Notes under the pieces: model-generated
What the model was told of the DNA's origin: nothing
Databases searched by the model: none
Seen by the model: the letters and a program-made list of their open reading frames with translations, nothing else
Shown here: positions 9,100 through 20,256 of the stretch, piece by piece
How positions within the stretch are numbered: position 1 is the first letter of the stretch
How the letters are laid out: each line of letters starts with the position of its first letter
Assembly (NCBI RefSeq): GCF_026341275.1
Contig: NZ_JAIFZO010000002.1
Span: forward strand, 632,361 to 696,360
Source of the DNA: Streptomyces ortus
Lineage (GTDB): Bacteria; Actinomycetota; Actinomycetes; Streptomycetales; Streptomycetaceae
DNA: 64,000 nucleotides
Direction: 5' to 3'
Position numbers and translations under genes: made by a program

Positions 9100-10470
9100 G
9101 TGAGCACGATCGCCGGCGGTCGCGCCGCGCGGCGCCAGACGATGCGCCGTATCCGCCCTCGCCGCTCCCCCGCCATCGCCCTGCTGATCGCCGTGTGGGC
9201 GGGCGCGGCGGGAGTCGTCTGGCTCTGGTGGAGCAACACGCCGGCCATCGCCGACGACAAGGGCCGCATCCTGAACGCGGGCCGGATCACCGGTCTGCTC
9301 GCCGGATATCTGATGGCTCTCGTGGTCCTGCAGATGGCCCGGGTGCCCGCCCTGGAACGCCGCGTCGGCTCGGACCGGGTCGCCCGCTGGCACGCCATGA
9401 GCGGCCGTTACATGCTCTGCCTCGTCCTCGCCCACATCGGACTGACGATGTACGGCTACGCGCTCCAGGCGAACACCGGGGTCGTGGACCAGACCATCGA
9501 CTCGGTCAAGACCCTGCCCGACATGGGCAAGGCGGCGATCGGCACGGGTCTGCTGCTGTTCATCGGCCTGATCTCGGTGGGCGGACTGCGCAAGAGGATC
9601 CCGTACGACACCTGGTACCACATCCACCTGCTCACGTACGTCTCCGTGTACCTGTCCTTCTGGCACCAGCTGTCCACCGGCAACGACTTCGCCGTCGAAC
9701 CGGCCGCGACCACGGCCTGGTACGCGCTGTACGGGACGGTCACCGCGCTGGTCATCTGGTACCGGGTGGTCACGCCGGTCAGGCTGAACCTGCGGCACCG
9801 GATGCAGGTCGAGGAGGTCGTCGAGGAGGCGCCCGGCATCGTCTCCGTGCTGATCAGCGGGAAGCGGCTGCACCGGATCGGTGCCGAGCCGGGGCAGTTC
9901 TTCCGCTGGCGGTTCATGGCGCCGGGCATGCGGCTCAGCTCGCACCCGTACTCGCTGTCGGCCGCGCCGCGCCCCGGCCTGCTGCGGATCACCGTCAAGG
10001 CGCTGGGCGACCACAGCACCGCGCTGAAAGGGCTGAAGCGGGGCACGCGGGTGTGGGCCGAGGGCCCGTACGGCGCGCTGACCGCGTCCCGGCGCAGCCA
10101 GGGGAAGGTGCTGCTGATGGCCGGCGGTGTGGGCATCACCCCGATGCGCGCGCTCTTCGAGACACTCCCGGCGGCACGGGGCGACCTCACCCTCCTGTAC
10201 CGGGCCAACAGCACCCAGGACCTGGCGCTGTGGGACGAGTTGTCGGCCATCGCCGACGAGCGCGGCGCACGGCTGATGTACGCGGTGAACAGCCCCGACG
10301 GGGAGCGCCCCGACATCAACCCCGAGACGCTGCGCCAGAAGCTGCCCGACATCGACGACCACGACGTGTTCCTGTGCGGGCCGCCCGGCTTCGCCGAGGG
10401 CGCGTACACCGCGCTTCGCGGCGCCGGCGTGCCCGCCCGCCGCATCCACCACGAGTCCTTCGAACTCTGA
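9100..10470 (+). CDS. Ferric-reductase-like transmembrane flavin oxidoreductase
   Basis: This 456-residue protein has an N-terminal membrane domain of about six helices resembling the ferric reductase/YedZ haem-binding fold, with paired helix histidines in RWHAMSGRY, LVLAHIGLTM and TWYHIHLL. A cytoplasmic ferredoxin-reductase module follows, with a FAD site SSHPYSLSAAP and NAD(P) sites MAGGVGITPMRAL and FLCGPPGF. It should move electrons from NAD(P)H across the membrane through haem. GTG 9100 with GGAGGAACC directly upstream is the start. It is the first gene of a three-gene unit with an FMN-binding protein and ApbE, which are probably its electron acceptor and that acceptor's maturase. Confidence 0.9.
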   Translation: MSTIAGGRAARRQTMRRIRPRRSPAIALLIAVWAGAAGVVWLWWSNTPAIADDKGRILNAGRITGLLAGYLMALVVLQMARVPALERRVGSDRVARWHAMSGRYMLCLVLAHIGLTMYGYALQANTGVVDQTIDSVKTLPDMGKAAIGTGLLLFIGLISVGGLRKRIPYDTWYHIHLLTYVSVYLSFWHQLSTGNDFAVEPAATTAWYALYGTVTALVIWYRVVTPVRLNLRHRMQVEEVVEEAPGIVSVLISGKRLHRIGAEPGQFFRWRFMAPGMRLSSHPYSLSAAPRPGLLRITVKALGDHSTALKGLKRGTRVWAEGPYGALTASRRSQGKVLLMAGGVGITPMRALFETLPAARGDLTLLYRANSTQDLALWDELSAIADERGARLMYAVNSPDGERPDINPETLRQKLPDIDDHDVFLCGPPGFAEGAYTALRGAGVPARRIHHESFEL

Positions 10471-10518
10471 GAACGCTGAGCACTTCGAGAACGCTGAGCA
10501 CTTCGAGAATCCTGAGGA
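10471..10518 (+). repeat. 18-bp tandem repeat between oxidoreductase and FMN-binding genes
   Basis: GAACGCTGAGCACTTCGA is present exactly twice (10471-10488, 10489-10506), and a degenerate third unit follows. The repeat begins directly at the upstream stop codon and forms the leader of the FMN-binding gene. Confidence 0.85.
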
Positions 10519-10534
10519 ACGGGAGTCCGGACCC

Positions 10535-11383
10535 ATGAAGAAGAGTCATCCCCTGCGCCGCATCGTGCTGGCCGGTGCCGCCACGGTGTCCGGGATCGTC
10601 CTGCTGCTGTCGCTGAAGCCCGCGTCGGACCCGGCGGCGGCGTCCGCCGACGGCGCGGCGCAGCAGCAGGCCTCGGCCGCGCCGCAAGGTTCCGGCGGAG
10701 TGCAGGCGGCGGGCGGCACCGCGGCCCAGACGCTCACCGGTGACGTCGTCAAGACCGAGTACGGCAACGTGCAGGTGCGGATCACCGTGGCCGGCGGGAA
10801 GATCACGTCGGCCGCGGCCCTCCAGTCACCGACCGGCGGGCGCAGTACGACGGTCAGCACCGACGCGGTGCCCAAGCTGAACAAGGCGGCCGTCACGGCC
10901 GGCACGGCCGACATCGACGCGGTCTCCGGGGCCACCTACACCAGCGGGGGTTACAAGAAGTCGCTCCAGTCGGCGCTGGACAAGGCGGGGGCGCCGGGCG
11001 GCGGTTCGGCCGAGGCGAGTGGTACGGGTGGCGGGACCGGCGGCGGCACGGGCGGGACCGGCGGCGGTGGTTCGGGCGACGCGAGCGGGTCCGGGGCCGG
11101 GGCCGCGCAGGCGAAGACCGTCACCGGCAAGGCCGTCACGACCGAGTACGGGCCCGTGCAGGTGCGGATCACCGTGAGCGGCGGGAAGATCACCAAGGCC
11201 GAGGCGGTGCAGCAGCCCAAGGGCGGTCGCAGCGACCAGGTCAACGGTGACGCCGTGCCGAAGCTGAACGCGGCGGCGGTCGCCGCGGGCAACGCCGACA
11301 TCGACGCCGTGTCCGGGGCCACCTACACGAGCGGTGGCTACAAGGAGTCCCTGCAGTCGGCCCTGGACCAGGCCGGTGGCTGA
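10535..11383 (+). CDS. Extracytoplasmic protein with two FMN-binding domains
   Basis: This 282-residue protein has an N-terminal membrane anchor or signal (about residues 9-27) and two FMN_bind domains (about 66-148 and 195-278) joined by a Gly-rich linker (152-190). Each domain carries the ApbE target motif DAVSGAT (Thr near 134 and 263), where FMN is attached covalently through phosphate. The protein should therefore hold two flavins outside the membrane, receiving electrons from the upstream reductase. The apbE start overlaps its 3' end. The final acceptor is unknown. Confidence 0.9.
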   Translation: MKKSHPLRRIVLAGAATVSGIVLLLSLKPASDPAAASADGAAQQQASAAPQGSGGVQAAGGTAAQTLTGDVVKTEYGNVQVRITVAGGKITSAAALQSPTGGRSTTVSTDAVPKLNKAAVTAGTADIDAVSGATYTSGGYKKSLQSALDKAGAPGGGSAEASGTGGGTGGGTGGTGGGGSGDASGSGAGAAQAKTVTGKAVTTEYGPVQVRITVSGGKITKAEAVQQPKGGRSDQVNGDAVPKLNAAAVAAGNADIDAVSGATYTSGGYKESLQSALDQAGG

Positions 11384-12182
11384 ACCCGCGGAACCGACCG
11401 GGTCCGCCGAGGCGCCCTTCGCGGTGCGTCACGCGGAGGAGGTGATGGGGACGGTCTTCTCCTTCGACGTACGAGGGGGTGAACCGGAGGCCGTGCGGGA
11501 CGCGTTGGCGGCGGCGGTCGCCCAGCTCCACGTGGTGGACGAGGTCTTCAGCACCTACCGGCAGGACAGCCAGATCTCCCGGCTGGCGCAGGGGCTGCTG
11601 ACCGTGGACCAGTGCGATCCGGAGGTCGCCGAGGTACTGGAACTGTGCGCCGAGGCCGAGCGGTTGAGCGACGGCTGGTTCAGTTCGACGTACGCGGGGT
11701 CCCTCGACCCGACCGGCATCGTGAAGGGCTGGTCCGTCGAGCGGGCGGCCCTGCTGCTCGTGGAGGCCGGGGCGAGCGGGGTGAGCGTGAACGGCGGGGG
11801 CGACGTGCAGATGTACGGCGTGCCGGGGCCGCACCGACCCTGGCGGGTGGGGGTGTCCGACCCGTTGCGGCCCGGGGGGCTGGCGGCGGTGGTCTCGGCG
11901 GCGGGGGTGGACCGGCTGGCGGTGGCCACGTCGGGGTCCGCGGAGCGGGGGACGCACATCGTGGATCCGCGTACGGGGCGCTCCGCGGTGACCGATCTGG
12001 TGGCGGTGACCGTGGTCGGGCCGCGGATCACGTGGGCGGACGCGTGGGCGACGGCGGCGTTCGCGATGGGCTCGCGGCAGGCGCTGGCGTGGCTGGAGTC
12101 CCTGCCGGGCATCGAGGCGCTGCTGATCACGGCGGGGGACGAGGTCCGCTGCACGGGAGGTCTGGCCGACCGGCTGGGCTGA
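11376..12182 (+). CDS. apbE: FAD:protein FMN transferase (ApbE)
   Basis: This 268-residue flavin transferase moves FMN from FAD to a Thr on partner proteins. Family motifs are the opening MGTVFSFDV, GIVKGWSVERAALLL followed by VNGGGDVQMYG, and the block VATSGSAERGTHIVDPRTG. The start is taken as GTG 11376, which overlaps the preceding stop by eight bases; an alternative start further in cannot be excluded. No signal peptide or lipobox is seen, unlike many ApbE proteins that act outside the membrane, so export or start choice deserves care. The adjacent double FMN-binding protein is the obvious substrate. Confidence 0.92.
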   Translation: MAEPAEPTGSAEAPFAVRHAEEVMGTVFSFDVRGGEPEAVRDALAAAVAQLHVVDEVFSTYRQDSQISRLAQGLLTVDQCDPEVAEVLELCAEAERLSDGWFSSTYAGSLDPTGIVKGWSVERAALLLVEAGASGVSVNGGGDVQMYGVPGPHRPWRVGVSDPLRPGGLAAVVSAAGVDRLAVATSGSAERGTHIVDPRTGRSAVTDLVAVTVVGPRITWADAWATAAFAMGSRQALAWLESLPGIEALLITAGDEVRCTGGLADRLG

Positions 12183-12216
12183 CCACCCACCTGGCCCCGC
12201 TCGGTGCGGGCCCCCG

Positions 12217-12336
12217 CGCAGTTCCCCGCGCCCCTGAAAAGCCCGACCCCCACCCACACCCGCCGGCACACCATGGTTCCCCGCGCCGTTCCCCGCGCCC
12301 CTGAAAGACGGGGCTGCGCCCCTGTTTTTCATACCC
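12217..12336. repeat. Two copies of the dispersed GC-rich repeat and a hairpin
   Basis: GCGCAGTTCCCCGCGCCCCT occurs at 12217-12236, with a one-base variant at 12283-12302. Just after the second copy, GGGGC-TGC-GCCCC (about 12310-12322) is followed on the plus strand by TGTTTTT. It could terminate apbE, and on the other strand argR, which ends ten bases away. Confidence 0.6.
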
Positions 12337-12345
12337 GGGGTTCGC

Positions 12346-12882
12346 TCAGTGGTGGTTCTGCGCCAGCCGCAGGAGGTGGTCCGCCAGAGCCTGCCCCCCG
12401 GAGGGATCCCTGCTGATCAGCAGGAGCGTGTCGTCGCCCGCGATCGTCCCGAGGATGTCCTGCAACTCCGCCTGGTCGATGGCCGAGGCGAGGAACTGCG
12501 CGGCGCCGGGCGGAGTGCGCAGAACCACCAGGTTCGCCGAAGCCTCCGCGGAGATCAGCAGCTCCGCGGAGAGCCTCCGCATCCGCTCCTCCTTCGCCGA
12601 CTCCCCCAGCGGAGCGCGAGGGGTCCGGAAACCCCCCTCGCTCGGCACCGCGTAGATCAGGTCGCCGTCGTTGTTGCGGATCTTCACCGCGTTCAGCTCG
12701 TCCAGGTCCCGGGACAGCGTCGCCTGCGTGACGTGCAGCCCGTCGTCGGCGAGCAGCTTCGCCAACTGGCTCTGCGAGCGCACCGGCTGCCGGTTGAGGA
12801 TGTCCACGATCCGGCGGTGGCGTGCGGTGCGGGTCTGCGGAACCGCAGGTCCCGCCTGGTCGTGATCCTGCGCCTGAGTCAT
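12346..12882 (-). CDS. argR: Arginine repressor ArgR
   Basis: This 178-residue hexameric repressor uses arginine as co-repressor. The N-terminal winged helix ([20 protein letters not shown] and [14 protein letters not shown]) is followed by the C-terminal arginine-binding core with [15 protein letters not shown] and [12 protein letters not shown]. It is the last gene of argC-J-B-D-R, 18 bp after the argD stop, with GGAG in the gap, so it is autoregulated with the pathway. Candidate targets here are the boxes before argC and argH. Confidence 0.97.
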   Translation of the reverse strand: MTQAQDHDQAGPAVPQTRTARHRRIVDILNRQPVRSQSQLAKLLADDGLHVTQATLSRDLDELNAVKIRNNDGDLIYAVPSEGGFRTPRAPLGESAKEERMRRLSAELLISAEASANLVVLRTPPGAAQFLASAIDQAELQDILGTIAGDDTLLLISRDPSGGQALADHLLRLAQNHH

Positions 12883-12900
12883 CGTCGTCTCATTCTCCGG

Positions 12901-14193
12901 TCATTCCCCGGCTCGTCCGTCCCCGGTGGACCCGCTGGTCCCGTGGGTCCCGCGGCTCCCGTCGCTCACCGTGTCGAGAACACCGGGAAGGGCCCCGAGG
13001 AACGTGTCCACCTCGTCCTCGGTGATGTTCAGGGGCGGCATCAGCCGTACGACATCGGGGGCGGGCGCGTTCACCAGGAGGCCGGCGTCCTGAGCCGCCT
13101 GTTGCACGCGGGGCGCGAGCGGCTCGGTGAGCACGATACCCAGGAGGAGCCCCGAGCCCCGGACATGGTCGACCAGCGGGTGTCCGAGCGCCTCGATTCC
13201 CTCGCGCAGTTTCTCGCCGGCCCGCTTCACGTTCTCCAGCAGGCCCTCCGACCCGATCGTGTCGAGGACGGCGAGCCCCGCCGCGCAGGCGACCGGGTTG
13301 CCGCCGAACGTCGTGCCGTGGTGACCCGGCTTCAGGAACTGGGCGGCACGCCCGAAGGCGACGGTCGCGCCGAGCGGCAGGCCGCCGCCGAGGCCCTTCG
13401 CGAGCGTGACGATGTCCGGCAGGACCCCCTCGTGCGCCTGGTACTCGAACCAGTGCCCGGTCCGGCCGACCCCGGTCTGCACCTCGTCCAGGACGAGCAG
13501 GCTGCCGGTGGCCGCGGTGATGGCACGGGCCGCCTTGAGGTAGCCGGGGGGCGGTACGACGACACCGTTCTCGCCCTGGATCGGCTCGATGACGACCAGC
13601 GCGGTGTCCTCGGTGACGGCGGCGGCCAGCGCCTGCGGGTCCCCGTACGGGACATGGGTGACGTCGCCCGGCAGCGGCAGGAACGGATCCCGCTTGCCCG
13701 GCTGGCCGGTGAGCGACAGCGCGCCCATGGTCCGGCCGTGGAAGCCGCCGTCGGTCGCCACCATGTGCGGGCGGCCGGTCAGCCGGCCGATCTTGAAGGC
13801 GCCCTCGACGGCCTCGGCCCCCGAGTTGCAGAAGTACACGCGGCCGTCCCGCCCGAAGAGCTGCAGGAGCCGTTCGGCGAGCGCGACGGGCGGCTCGGCG
13901 ACGAAGAGGTTGGAGACGTGGCCGAGTGAGGCGATCTGCCGGCTCACGGCCTCGACGATCGCCGGGTGCGCGTGGCCGAGCGCGTTGACCGCGATGCCGC
14001 CGACGAAGTCCAGGTACTCCGTGCCGTCGGCGTCCCACAGCCTGGTGCCGGCGCCGCGGACGAGCGGCAGCCGGGGGGTGCCGTAGTTGTCCATGAGCGC
14101 GCCCTGCCAGCGCTGGGTGAGCGCCTCGTTGGCGGTGCTGCCGGTGCTGCTGGTGCTGCCGGTGTCGGCAGCGTTGGCGGTGTTGGCGGTCAT
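12901..14193 (-). CDS. argD: Acetylornithine aminotransferase
   Basis: This PLP enzyme converts N-acetylglutamate semialdehyde to N-acetylornithine. The 430-residue protein has the class III aminotransferase landmarks [14 protein letters not shown] and the PLP-lysine region [15 protein letters not shown]. The N-terminus carries about 22 extra low-complexity residues (Ser/Thr/Gly/Ala) encoded by short GGT/GCT-rich repeats, which look dispensable, so an internal start is possible. The ATG overlaps the argB stop by four bases. Confidence 0.96.
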   Translation of the reverse strand: MTANTANAADTGSTSSTGSTANEALTQRWQGALMDNYGTPRLPLVRGAGTRLWDADGTEYLDFVGGIAVNALGHAHPAIVEAVSRQIASLGHVSNLFVAEPPVALAERLLQLFGRDGRVYFCNSGAEAVEGAFKIGRLTGRPHMVATDGGFHGRTMGALSLTGQPGKRDPFLPLPGDVTHVPYGDPQALAAAVTEDTALVVIEPIQGENGVVVPPPGYLKAARAITAATGSLLVLDEVQTGVGRTGHWFEYQAHEGVLPDIVTLAKGLGGGLPLGATVAFGRAAQFLKPGHHGTTFGGNPVACAAGLAVLDTIGSEGLLENVKRAGEKLREGIEALGHPLVDHVRGSGLLLGIVLTEPLAPRVQQAAQDAGLLVNAPAPDVVRLMPPLNITEDEVDTFLGALPGVLDTVSDGSRGTHGTSGSTGDGRAGE

Positions 14194-15094
14194 GCGTCAG
14201 CGTCCCCCTCCGCATCGGGCACGACCATCGTGCCGATGCCTTCGTCCGTGAAGATCTCCAGCAGGATCGAGTGCTGGACCCGGCCGTCGATCACGCGTGC
14301 GGTGTTCACGCCGTTGCGTACGGCGTGCAGACAGCCCTCCATCTTCGGCACCATCCCGCTGGCCAGCTCGGGCAGCAGCTTCTCCAGCTCCCTGGCGGTG
14401 AGCCGGCTGATGACCTCGTCGGAGTTCGGCCAGTCCTCGTAGAGGCCCTCGACGTCGGTGAGGACCATCAGTGTTTCGGCGCCCAGCGCCGCAGCGAGTG
14501 CCGCAGCCGCCGTATCAGCATTGACGTTGTAGACATGTCCGTCGTCCTGACTGCGGGCGATCGAGGAGACGACCGGGATCCGGCCGTCGGCGAGCAGTGC
14601 CTCGATCGCGCCCGTGTCGATCGCGGTGATCTCGCCCACCCGCCCGATGTCGACCAACTCCCCGTCGATCTCGGGCTGGTGCTTGACGGCGGTGATGGTG
14701 TGCGCGTCCTCGCCGGTGAGTCCCACGGCGAGCGGACCGTGCTGGTTGAGCAGTCCGACCAGTTCGCGCTGGACCTGGCCGGCGAGCACCATGCGTACGA
14801 CGTCCATGGCGTCCTCGGTGGTGACCCTCAGGCCCGCCTTGAACTCGCTGACGATGCCGTGCCGGTCCAGGGCCGCGCTGATCTGGGGGCCGCCGCCGTG
14901 CACGACGACGGGCTTGAGCCCCGCGTGCCGCAGGAACACGACGTCCTGGGCGAACGCGGCCTTCAGGTCCTCGTCGATCATGGCGTTGCCGCCGAACTTG
15001 ATGACGACCGTCCTGCCGTGGTGCCGGGTCAGCCAGGGCAGCGCCTCGATGAGGATCTGCGCCTTGGGCAGCGCGGTGTGCTTACGGGTGGCGC

Positions 15095-15098
<4 letters not shown>
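14190..15098 (-). CDS. argB: Acetylglutamate kinase
   Basis: This 302-residue amino-acid kinase phosphorylates N-acetylglutamate. The family signature is seen in [10 protein letters not shown] near residue 32, the substrate loop [10 protein letters not shown], and the ATP-site block [16 protein letters not shown]. The Lys/Arg-rich N-terminal helix ([20 protein letters not shown]) is the extension typical of arginine-inhibited hexameric kinases, so feedback control by arginine is likely. Four-base overlaps join it to argJ upstream and argD downstream. Confidence 0.97.
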
Positions 15099-17325
<2,227 letters not shown>

Positions 17326-17357
17326 CTTCCCTGAGTGAGGGCCAGTGCCACGGGGGC

Positions 17358-17363
17358 TATATT
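17358..17363 (+). promoter_or_regulatory. Possible -10 of the lectin-kinase gene
   Basis: TATATT within the GC-rich gap between argC and the kinase is the only AT-rich hexamer on the plus strand there. No convincing -35 was found, and the implied leader is about 115 nt. Confidence 0.35.
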
Positions 17364-17486
17364 CTTCGTCCTCAGGGCGGAATCAGGGAACGGTGGCACC
17401 GGAACCGGCATCCCGCCGCAGAGGTCTTGGACACCAGCCCCGTCCCTACGGACGCGTGTGTTCCGACTGCCTGGAGGGCGTGTCAG

Positions 17487-19094
17487 GTGTACCCACTGCA
17501 GGATTCCGACCCGACGAACATAGGTCGCTACCGTTTACTCGGCCGACTCGGTTCCGGAGGTATGGGAAGCGTCTACCTCGGCCGCACCCCAGGGGGACGG
17601 CCCGCCGCCGTCAAGGTCATCAACGCCCATCTCCAGGACGACCCGGCGGCGTTGCAGCGCTTCCGCCGCGAGGTGGAGACGCTCGGGACCGTCCGTAACG
17701 CGTTCACGGCCGCGCTCATCGACGCCGAGGTGGACAGCCCGCCGTTCTGGATGGCGACCGAGTACGTGCCCGGTCCGACGCTGGCCGACGCCGTCGAGAC
17801 CTCGGGGCCCTTTCCGGTCGACCTCGGCCGCGCCGTGCTGGCCGCCCTGGCCGAAGGGCTCGCCGACGTCCACGTGCACGGGGTGCTGCACCGCGACATC
17901 AAGCCGCAGAACGTCATCCTGTCGGCCACCGGGCCCCAGCTCATCGACTTCGGGATCGCCCGCAGCGACGAGATGTCGAACATCACGCAGGTCGGCACGG
18001 CCATCGGCACCCCCGGATTCATCGCCCCGGAGACCCTGACCCGCAGCGAGGCCGGACCGCCGTCCGACGTGTTCGCGCTGGGCGTCACCCTGGCCTACTG
18101 CCTCACGGGCCGTCCGCCGTACGGACAGGGCTCGCTGGCCACCGTCTCGTACCGCACCGTCCACGAGGACATGGACCTGGCCGGGATCCCCGCCGAGATG
18201 GCCGAGCTGATCGCGCTGTGCGCGCACAAGGACCCGGCGCGGCGCCCGGCGCCGCAGCGCATCGTGGAACTCTGCGACAGCGAGACCGACATCGTGGGGC
18301 ATCCCGCCTACCAGCGGATCATCGCCATGGCGGCCTCGGACACCGCCGCGACCGCGACGGTGGCCGCGGCTCCCGTGTCATCGCCCGCCCCGGCGGCACC
18401 GTACGCGCCCACGAGGGTCGACGCCGCCCCGCCGGGCAGCCCCGTGCCGGCCCCGGCGACCGCCGCGCAGACACGGTTCCTGCCTCCCCCGACGCAGGCC
18501 GAACCGGCCGGCGCGTCCGCTCCCGGCACGCGACCCGGCCGGCTGCGCCGCAGGCCGCTCATCGCCGGCGGTGCCGTGGTCGCCGTCGCGATCGTGGTGG
18601 CCACGGTGGTCGCCCTGGAGAACTCCGGCTCGGCCGACGAGGCGAAGGACCCCAAGCCGTCCACGAGCCGCAGCAGTTCGCGCGGGAGCGCGGACGGCGC
18701 GAAGGCCCCGGACGCGAGCAAGAAGCCGACGAACCCCGCGCCCCTGCCGGAGACACTGTCGGTCCAGCCCCGGCAGACCCTGGGACCCGGTGAGTTCCTG
18801 CAGGCCGCGCGGGTGAAGCTGATCATGCAGCCGGACGGCAACCTCGTCGCCTACGACGAGAACGACAAGGCCACCTGGGCCTCCCGCACCTCCGGCGAGA
18901 ACTACAAGGCCGTCTTCCAGGAGGACGGCAACCTGGTCGTCTACACCCCCGACGACAAACCGGTGTGGGCCACCAACACGGGCTACCCCGAGGGAGGAGC
19001 CGTCCTCGAACTCCGCGCCGACGGCAGCTTCGCCATCACGAAGGACGGCCAGGACCTCTTCCTGAGCACCGACGACACCACCGAGAAGGGCTGA
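17487..19094 (+). CDS. Membrane Ser/Thr protein kinase with extracellular bulb-lectin domain
   Basis: This 535-residue Hanks-type kinase has a glycine loop LGSGGMGSVY (21-30), ATP lysine K43, catalytic HRDIKPQN (D137), DFG (154-156) and GTPGFIAPE (174-182). A Pro/Ala-rich linker (about 290-350) leads to one transmembrane helix (358-377). The outer part (about 425-527) is a bulb-type mannose-lectin-like domain with repeats MQPDGNLVAY, FQEDGNLVVY and a degenerate LRADGSFAI. PASTA repeats are absent. The GTG 17487 has GGAGGG eight bases upstream. It should sense a cell-surface glycan or wall ligand; no substrate gene is adjacent. Confidence 0.93.
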   Translation: MYPLQDSDPTNIGRYRLLGRLGSGGMGSVYLGRTPGGRPAAVKVINAHLQDDPAALQRFRREVETLGTVRNAFTAALIDAEVDSPPFWMATEYVPGPTLADAVETSGPFPVDLGRAVLAALAEGLADVHVHGVLHRDIKPQNVILSATGPQLIDFGIARSDEMSNITQVGTAIGTPGFIAPETLTRSEAGPPSDVFALGVTLAYCLTGRPPYGQGSLATVSYRTVHEDMDLAGIPAEMAELIALCAHKDPARRPAPQRIVELCDSETDIVGHPAYQRIIAMAASDTAATATVAAAPVSSPAPAAPYAPTRVDAAPPGSPVPAPATAAQTRFLPPPTQAEPAGASAPGTRPGRLRRRPLIAGGAVVAVAIVVATVVALENSGSADEAKDPKPSTSRSSSRGSADGAKAPDASKKPTNPAPLPETLSVQPRQTLGPGEFLQAARVKLIMQPDGNLVAYDENDKATWASRTSGENYKAVFQEDGNLVVYTPDDKPVWATNTGYPEGGAVLELRADGSFAITKDGQDLFLSTDDTTEKG

Positions 19095-19142
19095 CCCGCA
19101 GGGCGCAGGATCACGTCGACGGGTGGGGAAGGAGGGGCCGCG

Positions 19143-19601
19143 ATGACGGAGGGGACGGCCGGGTTCCGGCCGGTGGACGACGTGCTGGCGTACCTGGCCG
19201 GCGACTGGCGCGTGGAGCGCTCAGTGCGGGACCTCGCCAGCGGGGCGGCGGGCGCCTTCAGCGGGACGACGGTGTTCGAGCACCTGGACGGCGGCCCGGG
19301 GCTGCTCCACCACGAGTCCGGCACCTTCGTGTGGCAGGGCGTGGCCCGGCCCGCCGAGCGCACCCTCAGGTTCCTGCCGGGCGACCGGGCGAGCCGGGCC
19401 GACGTACGGTTCGCCGACGGGCGCCCCTTCCACGGCCTGGACCTCGCGACCGGCCGGTACGTCGCCGACCATCCGTGCTCGGCGGACCTCTACCGCGGCG
19501 AGTTCACCGTATACGACGCGGACCGCTGGCGGACGGTGTGGCGGGTCGGCGGCCCCGCCAAGGACCTGGTCCTCACGACGGACTACACGCGTTCGTACTG
19601 A
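19143..19601 (+). CDS. DUF6314-like protein
   Basis: This 152-residue soluble protein resembles the DUF6314 family, recalled by the opening LAGDWRVERSVRDLASGAAG and the closing VWRVGGPAKDLVLTTDYTR. The fold is probably a lipocalin-like barrel. The biochemical function is unknown to me. Its 3' end overlaps the convergent phosphatase-like gene by 19 bp. Confidence 0.7.
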   Translation: MTEGTAGFRPVDDVLAYLAGDWRVERSVRDLASGAAGAFSGTTVFEHLDGGPGLLHHESGTFVWQGVARPAERTLRFLPGDRASRADVRFADGRPFHGLDLATGRYVADHPCSADLYRGEFTVYDADRWRTVWRVGGPAKDLVLTTDYTRSY

Positions 19602-20167
19602 GCGTCGAAGCGGAGGTTCCAGCGGCCGGCCCAGCCGATGAGGGTGGCTGTCGACAGCGGGCGGACGTCGAAGTTCCAGTACGTCGACGGGTGCGACTTC
19701 AGGGCATAGACGAGCGCGGCGCGGACGACCGCCGGCTCCGCCACGGCGACGATCCGGCCGCCGTCGTCGGCCGGGCGGGTGTCCAGCCAGCCGCCCACCC
19801 GCTGGATGAACTCCACCATCGGCTCGCCGCCGTGGGCCGCGGAGTACGGGTCGGCGAGCCAGGCGTCCACCGCCTCGGGTTCACGGGCCATCGCCTCCCC
19901 GAGGGTCAGCCCGCGCCAGCGGCCCATGTCGCAGTCCCGCAGCGCCAGCTGGACCAGCGGCGCGAGGCCCAGCGCGTCGCCGGTGGCCCGGCTGCGCGGG
20001 GTCGGCGAGCAGTACCGCAGCTCGGCCGCGGCAAGCGGAATGAGGGCATGGGCGACGCGCTGCACCTCGCCCCAGCCCGCCTGGTCGAGCGGCCGGTCGT
20101 CGTCGAAGCGCTCGGCGAGCAACGAGGAACCGCGGGCGGCGGCGATCAGCGTGACCCGAACATGCAT
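19583..20167 (-). CDS. Histidine-phosphatase-like protein lacking catalytic histidines
   Basis: This 194-residue protein follows the layout of the phosphoglycerate-mutase/histidine phosphatase family (DRPLDQAGWGEVQRVAHAL, then YCSPTPRSRATGDALGL). The RHG motif that carries the phospho-accepting His is ARG here (residues 11-13), and the second His region reads VAVAEPAVVRAAL instead of the usual SHGG type. It is therefore probably a non-catalytic relative, perhaps binding a phosphorylated ligand. The ATG 20167 is chosen because upstream residues look non-coding. Confidence 0.7.
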   Translation of the reverse strand: MHVRVTLIAAARGSSLLAERFDDDRPLDQAGWGEVQRVAHALIPLAAAELRYCSPTPRSRATGDALGLAPLVQLALRDCDMGRWRGLTLGEAMAREPEAVDAWLADPYSAAHGGEPMVEFIQRVGGWLDTRPADDGGRIVAVAEPAVVRAALVYALKSHPSTYWNFDVRPLSTATLIGWAGRWNLRFDAQYERV

Positions 20168-20256
20168 GCGGCGATCGTGAGCGCCGGAACTGAGCAGGTC
20201 AAGAGGTGATCGGCGGCGCACACGGAATGCTCACGCCCGGGCGCCGGGACGGAAGA

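Noticed and set aside
12310..12336. Terminator assigned only to argR
   Set aside because: The T-run follows the stem on the plus strand, so it fits apbE better. It was recorded as possibly bidirectional instead.
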